Shown here piece after piece: positions 1 through 7,083 of a DNA stretch of 64,000 nt; the stretch's first letter is position 1, and each line of letters starts with the position of its first letter. Source of the DNA: a virus; IMG/VR virus record IMGVR_UViG_3300042888_003185, positions 1-64,000 of that record, one strand, 5' to 3'. Position numbers and translations under genes: made by a program. The notes beneath the pieces are model-generated. The model searched no databases. It saw only the letters and a program-made list of their open reading frames with translations, and was not told where the DNA came from.

Positions 1-15
1 ATTGTTTAATTTCAT
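1..15 (-). CDS. possible first codons of the next leftward gene (partial)
   Basis: A leftward ATG lies at 13-15, one base beyond the stop codon of the acidic-protein gene (17-19), and reads M-K-L-N-N to the window edge. The tight spacing matches the other leftward operon junctions here. Only five codons are visible, so the product cannot be identified. Confidence 0.25.
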
Positions 16-16
16 C

Positions 17-694
17 TTAAAACATTTTATAGTTCTTACCCATACTATCAAGGAATCCATATTTGCTGTTTAGCTCAATAAGAAGAAGTTCCTTATTTTC
101 ATAAGTCAACATGTCAAATATTTTTTTGTATTCCATGTTAACGGTACTAGATATTGAATCAAGTACATGAATTGGACTAATGAATACGTTTAGGCTTACT
201 CCTTTACTTAAACCTGATAGAATTAAATTAAATAGAAGATTCATCTCAGGTTTAGTAAATTTCTTCTTTTCAGGTTCATCACCAAGTATCGCTAGAACCT
301 CTGAATTACCTTGGATGAATGAATTTATATCTTTACGGACGATCCCTAGATCCACATGTTCGGCGTATCGACTGGGATCAGTTAAGTGGTAATCGGCTGA
401 GCTGCTATCTAATTTAATTTCAGAACTTCCTCTTGAAGATCCAGCATTATCTTCGTCTTCTTCAGTAAATTCTAATCCTAAATTATAAGTATTATTAAAG
501 ATTTTATCAGTCTTCTTTAGGTCTGAGTAAGCAGATCGACGTCTTTCCAATTCGTCTTCGTCATAGTCATCATCGGATATTCCGTTGTTTAAACGGTCAT
601 ACTCATCTTCAAGACCTAATTCGAGTTCCTGATCGATATTATTGTCGTCTTCATGTAAATCTAAGAAATCTTCATCTGTTTGTTTTGGTATCAA
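17..694 (-). CDS. hypothetical acidic protein downstream of the helicase
   Basis: About 225 residues, not recognised. The N-terminal half (about residues 7-95) is extremely rich in Asp and Glu with little hydrophobic content and is probably disordered. The C-terminal half (about 115-225) has regular hydrophobic spacing and is probably a small helical domain. The best start is a TTG at 692-694, 16 nt after the helicase stop; no in-frame ATG exists near the N-terminus. It is last in the order UvsX, small protein, helicase, acidic protein, so a role in replication or recombination is possible by context only. An acidic tail could bind basic replication proteins, but nothing in the sequence proves this. 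Confidence 0.6.
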   Translation of the reverse strand: MIPKQTDEDFLDLHEDDNNIDQELELGLEDEYDRLNNGISDDDYDEDELERRRSAYSDLKKTDKIFNNTYNLGLEFTEEDEDNAGSSRGSSEIKLDSSSADYHLTDPSRYAEHVDLGIVRKDINSFIQGNSEVLAILGDEPEKKKFTKPEMNLLFNLILSGLSKGVSLNVFISPIHVLDSISSTVNMEYKKIFDMLTYENKELLLIELNSKYGFLDSMGKNYKMF

Positions 695-710
695 AATAGT
701 TATGATTTTT

Positions 711-2249
711 TTATATTGAATTTAATAAGTCATCGTACTCAGCAGAAGATTTCCCTGGATTAGCTACTGGCGCTGGATAGTCAGGGCTTATTGCTAAGTC
801 GTATGGAATTAAATTCGGTGGCATTGTTGTTGTGTGAACTGTATTGTATTGAGTTCGCATTTGATTTTCCAGAGATTGAGTATCATCATCATCTGAGTAG
901 AACTCGCTAGCTGGATCGTATTCTTCAGTTAGTTTTGCAAATTCATAACTCATTCGATACATTTTGAAACTTTCGGTGTATCCACCATCACGGTTTGCAA
1001 TTAACTTAATCTTCATTCGTTTTTCCATAGGTCCTCTAATCAAACCGAATAGAGAATCTACTGTATGTACAAGCCCAAATGATTCTGCGATATCTGACAT
1101 GCTTAAGTCTTGATCGTCTACTGCATCTCTTTTAATTTGAGTTGCTGTAATAATACACCATTCATTTCGAATAGCAACAGCTCTTAATTCCTCAGAGATT
1201 ACTTTGATCTTTTCGTAAACGTTTCCTTGCTCTCGCATCGGTCTCATTAAGTTAATATAGTCAACTACGACTACTGTAAATTTCTTTCCAGTATTTTGCT
1301 GAACTTTTAGGAAATAATTTTCTACATCAATCGCTGAGGCAGTTCCGGTTGGAAATTCTTTAACTACTAATTCGCCTAGGTGAGAAGATTTGCTTCTAAG
1401 ATCAGCGATCCGTTGAGTTACTTCTCCGACTTGAGTGTTATCTAGTAGGGCATCATAATTTTTAAATGGAATATCTAGAATCATTGACCCAAGTCGCTTC
1501 ATGTATTTACGGTCAGATAACTCAAGAGTTGCAATTCCGACATGACATCCGGCAACAAATGCTCGACCTGCAATATTAGAAAGGACCATTGACTTTCCTA
1601 CTTTTGGACGCCCTTGAAAAACTACTAGCGTTTTAGGATTCCATCCACCGCCTAGTGTCTTATCAAAGAATGGGAAACCTGTAGGATTTCCAATTTTAGA
1701 TAGCTGAACGTGATCAATTGGAGTAAAGAAGTCTAGGCCTGATTCGGCACTAGTAAATGATACGTTTAATTTTTGATTAAATTTTTCACGAACTTCGTTA
1801 GTTATTAGCTCAACATTCTCTGGGTTAATGTCAGTTGTTTTTAAATACGAAAGAACATCAATTACTGAACCGTTTAGATTTTTGTAAAAGATGAAGGCTT
1901 TTGTGTACTTAAATAAGAAATCGTAATTGTAAGTAGTCAAGTCTACTTCGAATAGAGCTTTGTATTTAGAATCAGGAATATCTAGATTCGCTAGATTAAT
2001 AAGTTCACGAAGTTCATTACGAGTTGGGATCTTTGAATATTCGACGAAAAACTTCTTTGCGAGACGGTACACTCTTTGTAAAGTGTCGTCGTTAAAGTAG
2101 TGAGCTTTGATTAATGGAATAACCTCCCTCTTGTCCATTGAATCGTAATTCTTAGGCTTAATGATAATATCATTATCGTCTTCAGTTAGGACAAAATTAA
2201 AGATTATTTTTTCGAGAAGCTCAATGTTCTCTTTGAAGTCTATCATCAT
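711..2249 (-). CDS. replicative DNA helicase, DnaB/T4 gp41 family
   Basis: A 512-residue RecA-fold hexameric helicase expected to unwind DNA 5'-3' at the fork. Around residue 212 is a Walker A motif (GRPKVGKS) after a hydrophobic strand. Around residue 325 is a Walker B strand (VVVVDYINLM), followed by a sensor-like segment (ITATQIKRDA) and an RDGG segment near the C-terminus. The N-terminal 170 residues are helical, like the scaffold domain of DnaB-type helicases, and the length suits T4 gp41 (475 residues). The start is ATG-ATG, 5 nt after the stop of the 113-residue gene. The C-terminal 70 residues are polar and probably flexible. No primase domain is fused and no primase is seen in the window. 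Confidence 0.92.
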   Translation of the reverse strand: MMIDFKENIELLEKIIFNFVLTEDDNDIIIKPKNYDSMDKREVIPLIKAHYFNDDTLQRVYRLAKKFFVEYSKIPTRNELRELINLANLDIPDSKYKALFEVDLTTYNYDFLFKYTKAFIFYKNLNGSVIDVLSYLKTTDINPENVELITNEVREKFNQKLNVSFTSAESGLDFFTPIDHVQLSKIGNPTGFPFFDKTLGGGWNPKTLVVFQGRPKVGKSMVLSNIAGRAFVAGCHVGIATLELSDRKYMKRLGSMILDIPFKNYDALLDNTQVGEVTQRIADLRSKSSHLGELVVKEFPTGTASAIDVENYFLKVQQNTGKKFTVVVVDYINLMRPMREQGNVYEKIKVISEELRAVAIRNEWCIITATQIKRDAVDDQDLSMSDIAESFGLVHTVDSLFGLIRGPMEKRMKIKLIANRDGGYTESFKMYRMSYEFAKLTEEYDPASEFYSDDDDTQSLENQMRTQYNTVHTTTMPPNLIPYDLAISPDYPAPVANPGKSSAEYDDLLNSI

Positions 2250-2254
2250 ATTTT

Positions 2255-2596
2255 TTAATTGGCTATTGTGTAATATTTTAAAAATTCAGATTCATTGATT
2301 GTAATGAATTCTCCTTTTTTTATAAGTATATCATCTTCTATCAAAGTTTTCATGATAAGTTTTATCTTATCTCTAAACTCTTCATCATTCATTTTATCCC
2401 CAAATACGTATTTCAACGTTTTAGTAGAGAATTTAATGTCAGTTTGATCAAATTCCTTTGATTTTGAAATTGTGACTTTGACTATGTAGGACAGAATATC
2501 GAACACAAAGTCCTGCCCAGTTGGATAACTAGGCAGAGCGATGTGAGATTCTAGTAAGTATTTAAGTGGGATTGTTTGCTGTAAATTAATCTGCAT
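2255..2596 (-). CDS. hypothetical small protein between recombinase and helicase
   Basis: A 113-residue protein, not recognised. It is mixed alpha/beta with a winged-helix-like alternation of hydrophobic residues and charged helices (for example DEEFRDKIKLIMKTLIEDD, then KKGEFITI). The ATG lies inside the last codons of the recombinase gene (11-nt overlap), so the two are translationally coupled. The helicase begins 5 nt after its stop. The position between recombinase and helicase would suit a helicase loader or accessory factor, but T4 gp59 is larger and no similarity is visible, so this is conjecture from context. Confidence 0.7.
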   Translation of the reverse strand: MQINLQQTIPLKYLLESHIALPSYPTGQDFVFDILSYIVKVTISKSKEFDQTDIKFSTKTLKYVFGDKMNDEEFRDKIKLIMKTLIEDDILIKKGEFITINESEFLKYYTIAN

Positions 2597-3776
2597 CTTC
2601 TGAACTAGTTAAGTCTTCTAATTCATCTATTTCAATCTCGTCTATTCCGTCTTGTGTTTCTGGGAATTTAAAAGTAGGTTTAATAACTTTCTCATCCAGT
2701 TCAGTTAAGACTTCCTTGGTGAATAGTCGATCAGAGAAAAATTCTTTTACTGGAACGGCATCGCCATTATGTCTAATGATGTAGGTTTTTCCAAGTTTCT
2801 TAGGTAGGAAATAAAAAGTCTCACCGTTTAATTGAAACGCTGAACATAAGTCAGCCTCATCAGGTTTAAGTTTTGAGAATTCTTTCTCGGTTAACTTATT
2901 ACCACGACCGACTCCACAATTTTCCCAGTTTACGTATTGTTCCAGTCCAACAAACTGATTCATACCTTTATGGAAAGAGATATGGAACTCAATATCAATT
3001 GGTCTAGCTAAACGATTCTTCTTAGTTTTAGATCTAACGATAATTCCAGTAGTTGTTTTAGCTTCATCCCTAAGGGTTCCTTTACTTAACATCAAGATAA
3101 TTGAGGCAGAGAACTCTGGACCTCCACCGCCTGACATACCTTTTGGAGTATATTGATCCATTGAAGCGTATGTGTGGTTAGTAAAGATAAACGGAACTTT
3201 ATAATTTGAAAGATCTAACGTTAATGACTTGAATAGGGATCTCATCTCTTTTGCACGTAATCCCATATCTGCTGCATTTTTACCTGCATCCATATCACGT
3301 TGACTTTTATCAGTATCCAACATTCCTACTGAATCTACAAATAGAGCAAGCTTAAGTCCTGGATTTTCTTTAATTGTTTCAATTAGGTCATGAACGAAGA
3401 ATTTAACTTCGCTGATAAGGCCCATACGTAAATATTTTAATTTAGTTAAGTCTACTCCAAATTTAACGTAATCACTTGAATCGATTGCACCTTCGGTGTC
3501 AATATAGATTACCATGTAGTCTTTCTTCTGCAACTCACGAACTGCATTTAAACATAAGAATGTTTTACCTGAACCTGAGTCTCCAGCAATTCCAATACTA
3601 CGAGTGTTAGGATAACCTCCAAAAAGGGATCCTGACATTTGAGCATTTAATAAGTAGTTTCCAGTCGGGATGTACTCTTCGATGTCAGAGAATCCGCGAA
3701 TCTCAATTTTTGATTTTACTTTCTTTTCGAGCAAGTCGTTAAACTTAGCGAAAGCGTCCATTGTTGTTTTTGCCAT
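2586..3776 (-). CDS. uvsX: UvsX/RecA-type recombinase
   Basis: A 396-residue strand-exchange ATPase. Near residues 63-70 is Walker A (GDSGSGKT) and near residue 143 is the Walker B strand (LALFVDSVGM). Further on, the DNA-binding loop region is glycine-rich (SGGGGPEFSAS). The length matches T4 UvsX (391 residues). The C-terminus is strongly acidic (ending in SSEDAD), as in RecA and UvsX, where the tail tunes DNA and gp32 interactions. It heads the recombinase, small protein, helicase group and has a perfect 11-bp hairpin just before its ATG (3789-3820). The product is expected to act in recombination-dependent replication and repair. The symbol is given by family resemblance. Confidence 0.93.
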   Translation of the reverse strand: MAKTTMDAFAKFNDLLEKKVKSKIEIRGFSDIEEYIPTGNYLLNAQMSGSLFGGYPNTRSIGIAGDSGSGKTFLCLNAVRELQKKDYMVIYIDTEGAIDSSDYVKFGVDLTKLKYLRMGLISEVKFFVHDLIETIKENPGLKLALFVDSVGMLDTDKSQRDMDAGKNAADMGLRAKEMRSLFKSLTLDLSNYKVPFIFTNHTYASMDQYTPKGMSGGGGPEFSASIILMLSKGTLRDEAKTTTGIIVRSKTKKNRLARPIDIEFHISFHKGMNQFVGLEQYVNWENCGVGRGNKLTEKEFSKLKPDEADLCSAFQLNGETFYFLPKKLGKTYIIRHNGDAVPVKEFFSDRLFTKEVLTELDEKVIKPTFKFPETQDGIDEIEIDELEDLTSSEDAD

Positions 3777-3788
3777 GTTGTAAAAATT

Positions 3789-3820
3789 ATTTTAGTATCT
3801 TTTACAAGGGATACTAAAAT
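3789..3820 (-). promoter_or_regulatory. perfect 11-bp hairpin just before uvsX start
   Basis: The arms ATTTTAGTATC (3789-3799) and GATACTAAAAT (3810-3820) pair perfectly around a 10-nt loop. On the leftward transcript the hairpin ends 12 nt before the uvsX ATG, followed by AATTTTTAC. It could be a terminator or attenuator for the upstream operon, or an operator or translational control site for uvsX. It also contains an AAAGATACTAAAA element seen upstream of two other leftward genes. Confidence 0.6.
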
Positions 3821-3824
3821 GGGT

Positions 3825-4382
3825 TTAGTTAAAGTATGAAATTAATAAAAATGATCCAGAAAGGACCGTTGTGTCTGAGTAGTCTCCATTTACTACTTGG
3901 TGAAATCCGACTTTCACTATATTAGAATTATCTTTAGTGAAGTGGTCCTTTGATAGGTTTCGAGTAAAAGAAATGTCGTTCTTTGAAGTTAGGTTAACTC
4001 CGTAACAGTGCATCTTTAGCGACATTGGAGAATTCATTGAAATATCTCCCAAGTAAAAAATACTGTCTTCAGTAAGTCCAACCTCATCGATATTTAAACC
4101 AGCTTCCTCAATTAAAGCTCGACATACTGAGTCGTATGGAGTTTTATCTAGATCTGGGTTAACTGTGTCAATTACTAATGAATTACCGGTTTGGCCATTT
4201 ACCATATTCGGAGACTCGAGTAAAAATATTGACTTAATTGACTTAGTATCTGGGCTTAATTCAAATGGAATAATGCAGATATAATCTAGATCATCTGATA
4301 AGTAATCGGCTGAATGTTGGTCCTTTTTTAAAGTTAACACCTTAAATTTTCCGATTTGGGTTCTAGTTTCGTTATTAGTCAT
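3825..4382 (-). CDS. Nudix-like hydrolase, degenerate Nudix box
   Basis: A 185-residue protein whose centre (about residues 88-96) reads RALIEEAGL. This fits the second half of the Nudix signature (R-E-hydrophobic-x-E-E-x-G-hydrophobic) except that Ala replaces the first Glu. The upstream Glu of the box also appears to be missing (a Lys lies there). The flanking strands (LDYICIIPFEL, SIFLLESPNM) suit a Nudix fold. Nudix enzymes cleave nucleoside diphosphate-linked metabolites, and T4 encodes NudE. With altered metal ligands, activity is uncertain and a binding role is possible. The ATG overlaps the preceding gene by 8 nt. Terminal hairpin material separates it from uvsX. Confidence 0.6.
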   Translation of the reverse strand: MTNNETRTQIGKFKVLTLKKDQHSADYLSDDLDYICIIPFELSPDTKSIKSIFLLESPNMVNGQTGNSLVIDTVNPDLDKTPYDSVCRALIEEAGLNIDEVGLTEDSIFYLGDISMNSPMSLKMHCYGVNLTSKNDISFTRNLSKDHFTKDNSNIVKVGFHQVVNGDYSDTTVLSGSFLLISYFN

Positions 4383-5019
4383 TTGCGGCTACTCCTTTTT
4401 GTTTAGGTGATGCGCTTAAAGTCTTCTTCATAGTTTTCTTAATCGCATCAACGGTTATGCTGTTATTTATATAGTTTGACAGTTTAGTCAAAAACTCCTC
4501 TTTGTTCTTGGAATTAGTGTACATCATTTTCAATAGACTCTTACTTGGAAGTTTAATCCTAACTGCTAAGTTTAGGTCAGTATCCTCCAATGAAAACATT
4601 CCAAATAGATCGCTTGGATCTACTTGAACTTGTTGACGAAGAGCTGTTTGATTAACTGGTTCAGCAGGTCTAGCTACTGGTGCAATCTCTTTTACCGTAT
4701 TAGCAAATTCAGCAGGAATTTCGGGAGCAACTTGAATATCTTCAGTTAAGGAAGGTATGTAGTTAATTGACTGGATTTCAGCCATTGATAATCTAGGCTG
4801 GTCGTCAGTGATCATCATTAAGTCTGATGAAACTGCATCTGTGTCCATTTGACTTCCATCAGATAGGACTGCTAGAAATCGACCGTTTCGTCCAGGCAGT
4901 ACGTCCCTAACGGTTACAATAGTACCAGCTTTTCGTGGATCATTTGTTTTAATCCATTGAAACTCATTTGATTGAAAGCTACTCTTAATAGCCATCATCG
5001 TTTCGATATCGTAATTCAT
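4375..5019 (-). CDS. hypothetical protein downstream of DNA polymerase
   Basis: About 214 residues, not recognised. The chosen start is the ATG at 5017-5019 (MNYDIET), 19 nt after the polymerase stop. A GTG 36 nt upstream would overlap the polymerase gene and is less likely. The N-terminus (about residues 20-75) has a small beta-barrel look (GTIVTVRDVLPGRNGR, FLAVLSDGSQM), recalling SH3/KOW-like domains. A Pro/Ala-rich linker follows, then a basic helical C-terminus ending in KKTLSASPKQKG. It sits between the polymerase fragment and the Nudix-like gene, so a replication accessory role is possible only by context. It does not carry the missing polymerase motifs B and C. Confidence 0.65.
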   Translation of the reverse strand: MNYDIETMMAIKSSFQSNEFQWIKTNDPRKAGTIVTVRDVLPGRNGRFLAVLSDGSQMDTDAVSSDLMMITDDQPRLSMAEIQSINYIPSLTEDIQVAPEIPAEFANTVKEIAPVARPAEPVNQTALRQQVQVDPSDLFGMFSLEDTDLNLAVRIKLPSKSLLKMMYTNSKNKEEFLTKLSNYINNSITVDAIKKTMKKTLSASPKQKGVAAND

Positions 5020-5038
5020 AATTATGTTTTTTATTTTT

Positions 5039-6421
5039 TTAAGCCACTTTATCACTGGACAATTGTTCTTCTAATTTTTTCATTTCGTCCTTAGTATCAA
5101 CACGACCATTGTATAGTCTTGTTAAAATAGTTCGAGCAGCTGAATCGTATTTCTTAGTAAATAACGTGTCGTTCTTGGTTAAGACCTGATCAATCGTAGG
5201 TTCTTGACCAGCTTTAATTTTTCCACCGTATGAATCTGGTGAAATATTAAATTGGATTTGGATATTGGGATACATTGAGGCAAAGTCAAAACATGAAACG
5301 TATTTGTAATATCCAGGTTCAGGCTTAGCGACGTATGCTCCATCGTAAGTTGCATCTTCTTCTAATTCTCTTCGGTCGTTTGCCATATACAAACCTCTTT
5401 CTAAGAATTCACGACACATTAGAGTTTCAGTAATGAATACTGCAGAGAATACTTTTGATACATCGACCTTTGCAAACTTGGAGATAGCGAAGGCTACATC
5501 AAGCAATCCAAGCTTATCTTCAATTAGTTTAACTAGAATTGTATCGATAATGTTATACTTTGTAAAGTTCTCAACGTCTTGCTGAGCTTCCATCATTGTT
5601 GCATATTCACTATGTAATTTAGTTGTTCCTAATACTAAATTTGCAATGTAATCTAACTTGTAATTCTCAACTACTTTGTAAGGTTTAGTATTCATAAACA
5701 CTTCCATGTAATCCAGAAGTCCTAAGTGAACTGGCATTTTGGCCTTGCCGATTAGGGTTTTAGAAGGCATGTTTAACATTGGTTCAATTCCTAAATTCTT
5801 ACAACGATTAATTAAATACAACCAGTCAAATCCAATTACGTTCCAGCCTGTTAAGAAAGGAATCTTTGGAAGAACTTTGTGAAAGAAAGTTTTCATTAAG
5901 TCTTCTTCATGTTCAAAGAATAGGTGCTTAACTACGAACGTTTGCTCATGCGCTTTAAAATAATCATTTACTTCGTCTTCTAGTCGAGTAACTACATCAG
6001 GTGCAAGATCTCGCATAGTTGACATTACGAAACATACGTTATCTTCATTTACGAAAGTAATCATATTAACCGGCATTGCGGCTTTAGCTGGATCTGGGAA
6101 ATCTTGAGAAATAAGCTGAATCTCAATATCCAGATAGTATTTCTTTGGGCTATCATCTGAATAAATTGAAGCGAGCTCAGTTTCGGCTAACCTAGTTTGA
6201 GTTAACTCTTCAAGCCTAAATCGACTTAACCATTTTCCTTGAACCTTCTTTAGGAATCTTCCATCCCAATTTCTATGTTCAGTTGGAGTTGGCGTTAGAT
6301 TCCAGTTGTACAGGTCATGCGGAAGTATTGGTTTCTTCATGAATCCGATATTTCCATCTGGTTTATAATATGAGATTAGAAGAGCTGAGTCTTCTGTGTG
6401 AAATTCTGTACTTACAATCAT
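5039..6421 (-). CDS. DNA polymerase family B, N-terminal part only (exonuclease plus motif A)
   Basis: A 460-residue protein matching the first half of T4 gp43-type polymerases. The 3'-5' exonuclease motifs are in order: Exo I (DIEI, about residue 96), Exo II (NVIGFDWLYL, about 192) and Exo III (YNIIDTILV, about 290). Polymerase motif A (DFASMYPNIQ, about 380) and the conserved FNISPDSYGG segment follow. The frame then stops after a helix resembling the start of the fingers, ending EEQLSSDKVA. Motif B (K-x3-N-S-x-Y-G) and motif C (D-T-D-S) are absent here and in the following leftward genes. T4 gp43 is 898 residues. It is therefore either the first piece of a split polymerase, known in some T4-like phages, or a truncated gene. 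The product alone should retain proofreading but not synthesis. Confidence 0.9.
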   Translation of the reverse strand: MIVSTEFHTEDSALLISYYKPDGNIGFMKKPILPHDLYNWNLTPTPTEHRNWDGRFLKKVQGKWLSRFRLEELTQTRLAETELASIYSDDSPKKYYLDIEIQLISQDFPDPAKAAMPVNMITFVNEDNVCFVMSTMRDLAPDVVTRLEDEVNDYFKAHEQTFVVKHLFFEHEEDLMKTFFHKVLPKIPFLTGWNVIGFDWLYLINRCKNLGIEPMLNMPSKTLIGKAKMPVHLGLLDYMEVFMNTKPYKVVENYKLDYIANLVLGTTKLHSEYATMMEAQQDVENFTKYNIIDTILVKLIEDKLGLLDVAFAISKFAKVDVSKVFSAVFITETLMCREFLERGLYMANDRRELEEDATYDGAYVAKPEPGYYKYVSCFDFASMYPNIQIQFNISPDSYGGKIKAGQEPTIDQVLTKNDTLFTKKYDSAARTILTRLYNGRVDTKDEMKKLEEQLSSDKVA

Positions 6422-6439
6422 ATTGTATATTTTACTAAA

Positions 6440-6919
6440 TTAATAACCTCTCTGTTGGCGAGCCTTGTTCTCCTCATTCTTAGACATGTACATATTGAAC
6501 ATTTCCTGAGAAGTCATTCCTACTGATACTGCATAGTTCATAAAGAAGTGTAGCATATCAATTATTTCAAATTTGCACTCAAGCTGATCAGACTCTGATA
6601 AATCTGAGAACTTTTTATCTGAGTAGCCTTCATGTGCGGATTTCCAACGCTTCCAAATAGCATTACCTGAACCGTCATTGATTCCACCTAATGCATCGGT
6701 TGCTTCGTGGATCTCATCTATCATTGCATGGTTATTCATGTGCCAAAAGGTCATAAGCTCCCTAAGATTCATGTTGGCAAAGTCATACCCGTAAACATTC
6801 TTTTGTGTATCAGCCTGAATGTCCATGATTTGGCCTAATGTGTCTTCGTTCACTTCTGTTCTGTCTGACCAGTGATCTTTAATTTCTAATTTTGCACACG
6901 AGTTGTCTGTATTTGCCAT
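6440..6919 (-). CDS. dimeric dUTPase / MazG-like all-alpha NTP pyrophosphatase
   Basis: A 159-residue all-helical protein with the dimeric dUTPase (dUTPase_2) layout. A first helix carries the metal-binding EIHEATD (about residues 69-75), then W-K-R-W-K. A second acidic helix is CKFEIIDMLHFFMN (about 113-126), and the C-terminus MSKNEENKARQQRGY fits the family's Y-x-x-K-x-x-x-N-x-x-R-Q-x-x-G-Y ending. The enzyme would hydrolyse dUTP (or dCTP) to the monophosphate, keeping uracil out of DNA and feeding dTMP synthesis. It is first in the leftward group that continues into the polymerase fragment (18 nt apart). A GTAAAAGATCC element lies upstream of its ATG. Confidence 0.85.
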   Translation of the reverse strand: MANTDNSCAKLEIKDHWSDRTEVNEDTLGQIMDIQADTQKNVYGYDFANMNLRELMTFWHMNNHAMIDEIHEATDALGGINDGSGNAIWKRWKSAHEGYSDKKFSDLSESDQLECKFEIIDMLHFFMNYAVSVGMTSQEMFNMYMSKNEENKARQQRGY

Positions 6920-6988
6920 ATTTATGTAGTTTTACAGGATCTTTTACCCTAAAAGTGAAAAAGGTTTAAGTTTAGTTAGAATAATACT

Positions 6989-6998
6989 GATAAATAAC
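6989..6998 (+). promoter_or_regulatory. upstream late-promoter-like element of the sheath gene
   Basis: GATAAATAAC, one of two tandem copies before the tail sheath gene, 95 nt from its ATG. It matches the recurrent RATAAATAA element of virion genes. This distal copy may be secondary or inactive. Confidence 0.45.
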
Positions 6999-7048
6999 AG
7001 TAGCAACAACTAGACCAAGTTCAAAAGTTATGAATTTGGGACTAATGC

Positions 7049-7062
7049 GATAAATAAATAAC
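7049..7062 (+). promoter_or_regulatory. late-promoter-like element of the tail sheath gene
   Basis: GATAAATAAATAAC lies 35 nt before the sheath ATG. It resembles the T4 late consensus TATAAATA, which is recognised by gp55-loaded polymerase, and a gp55-like gene is present at 27896. No -35 element is expected for this class. Confidence 0.65.
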
Positions 7063-7083
7063 TTAAAATAATACGCAAACTCG

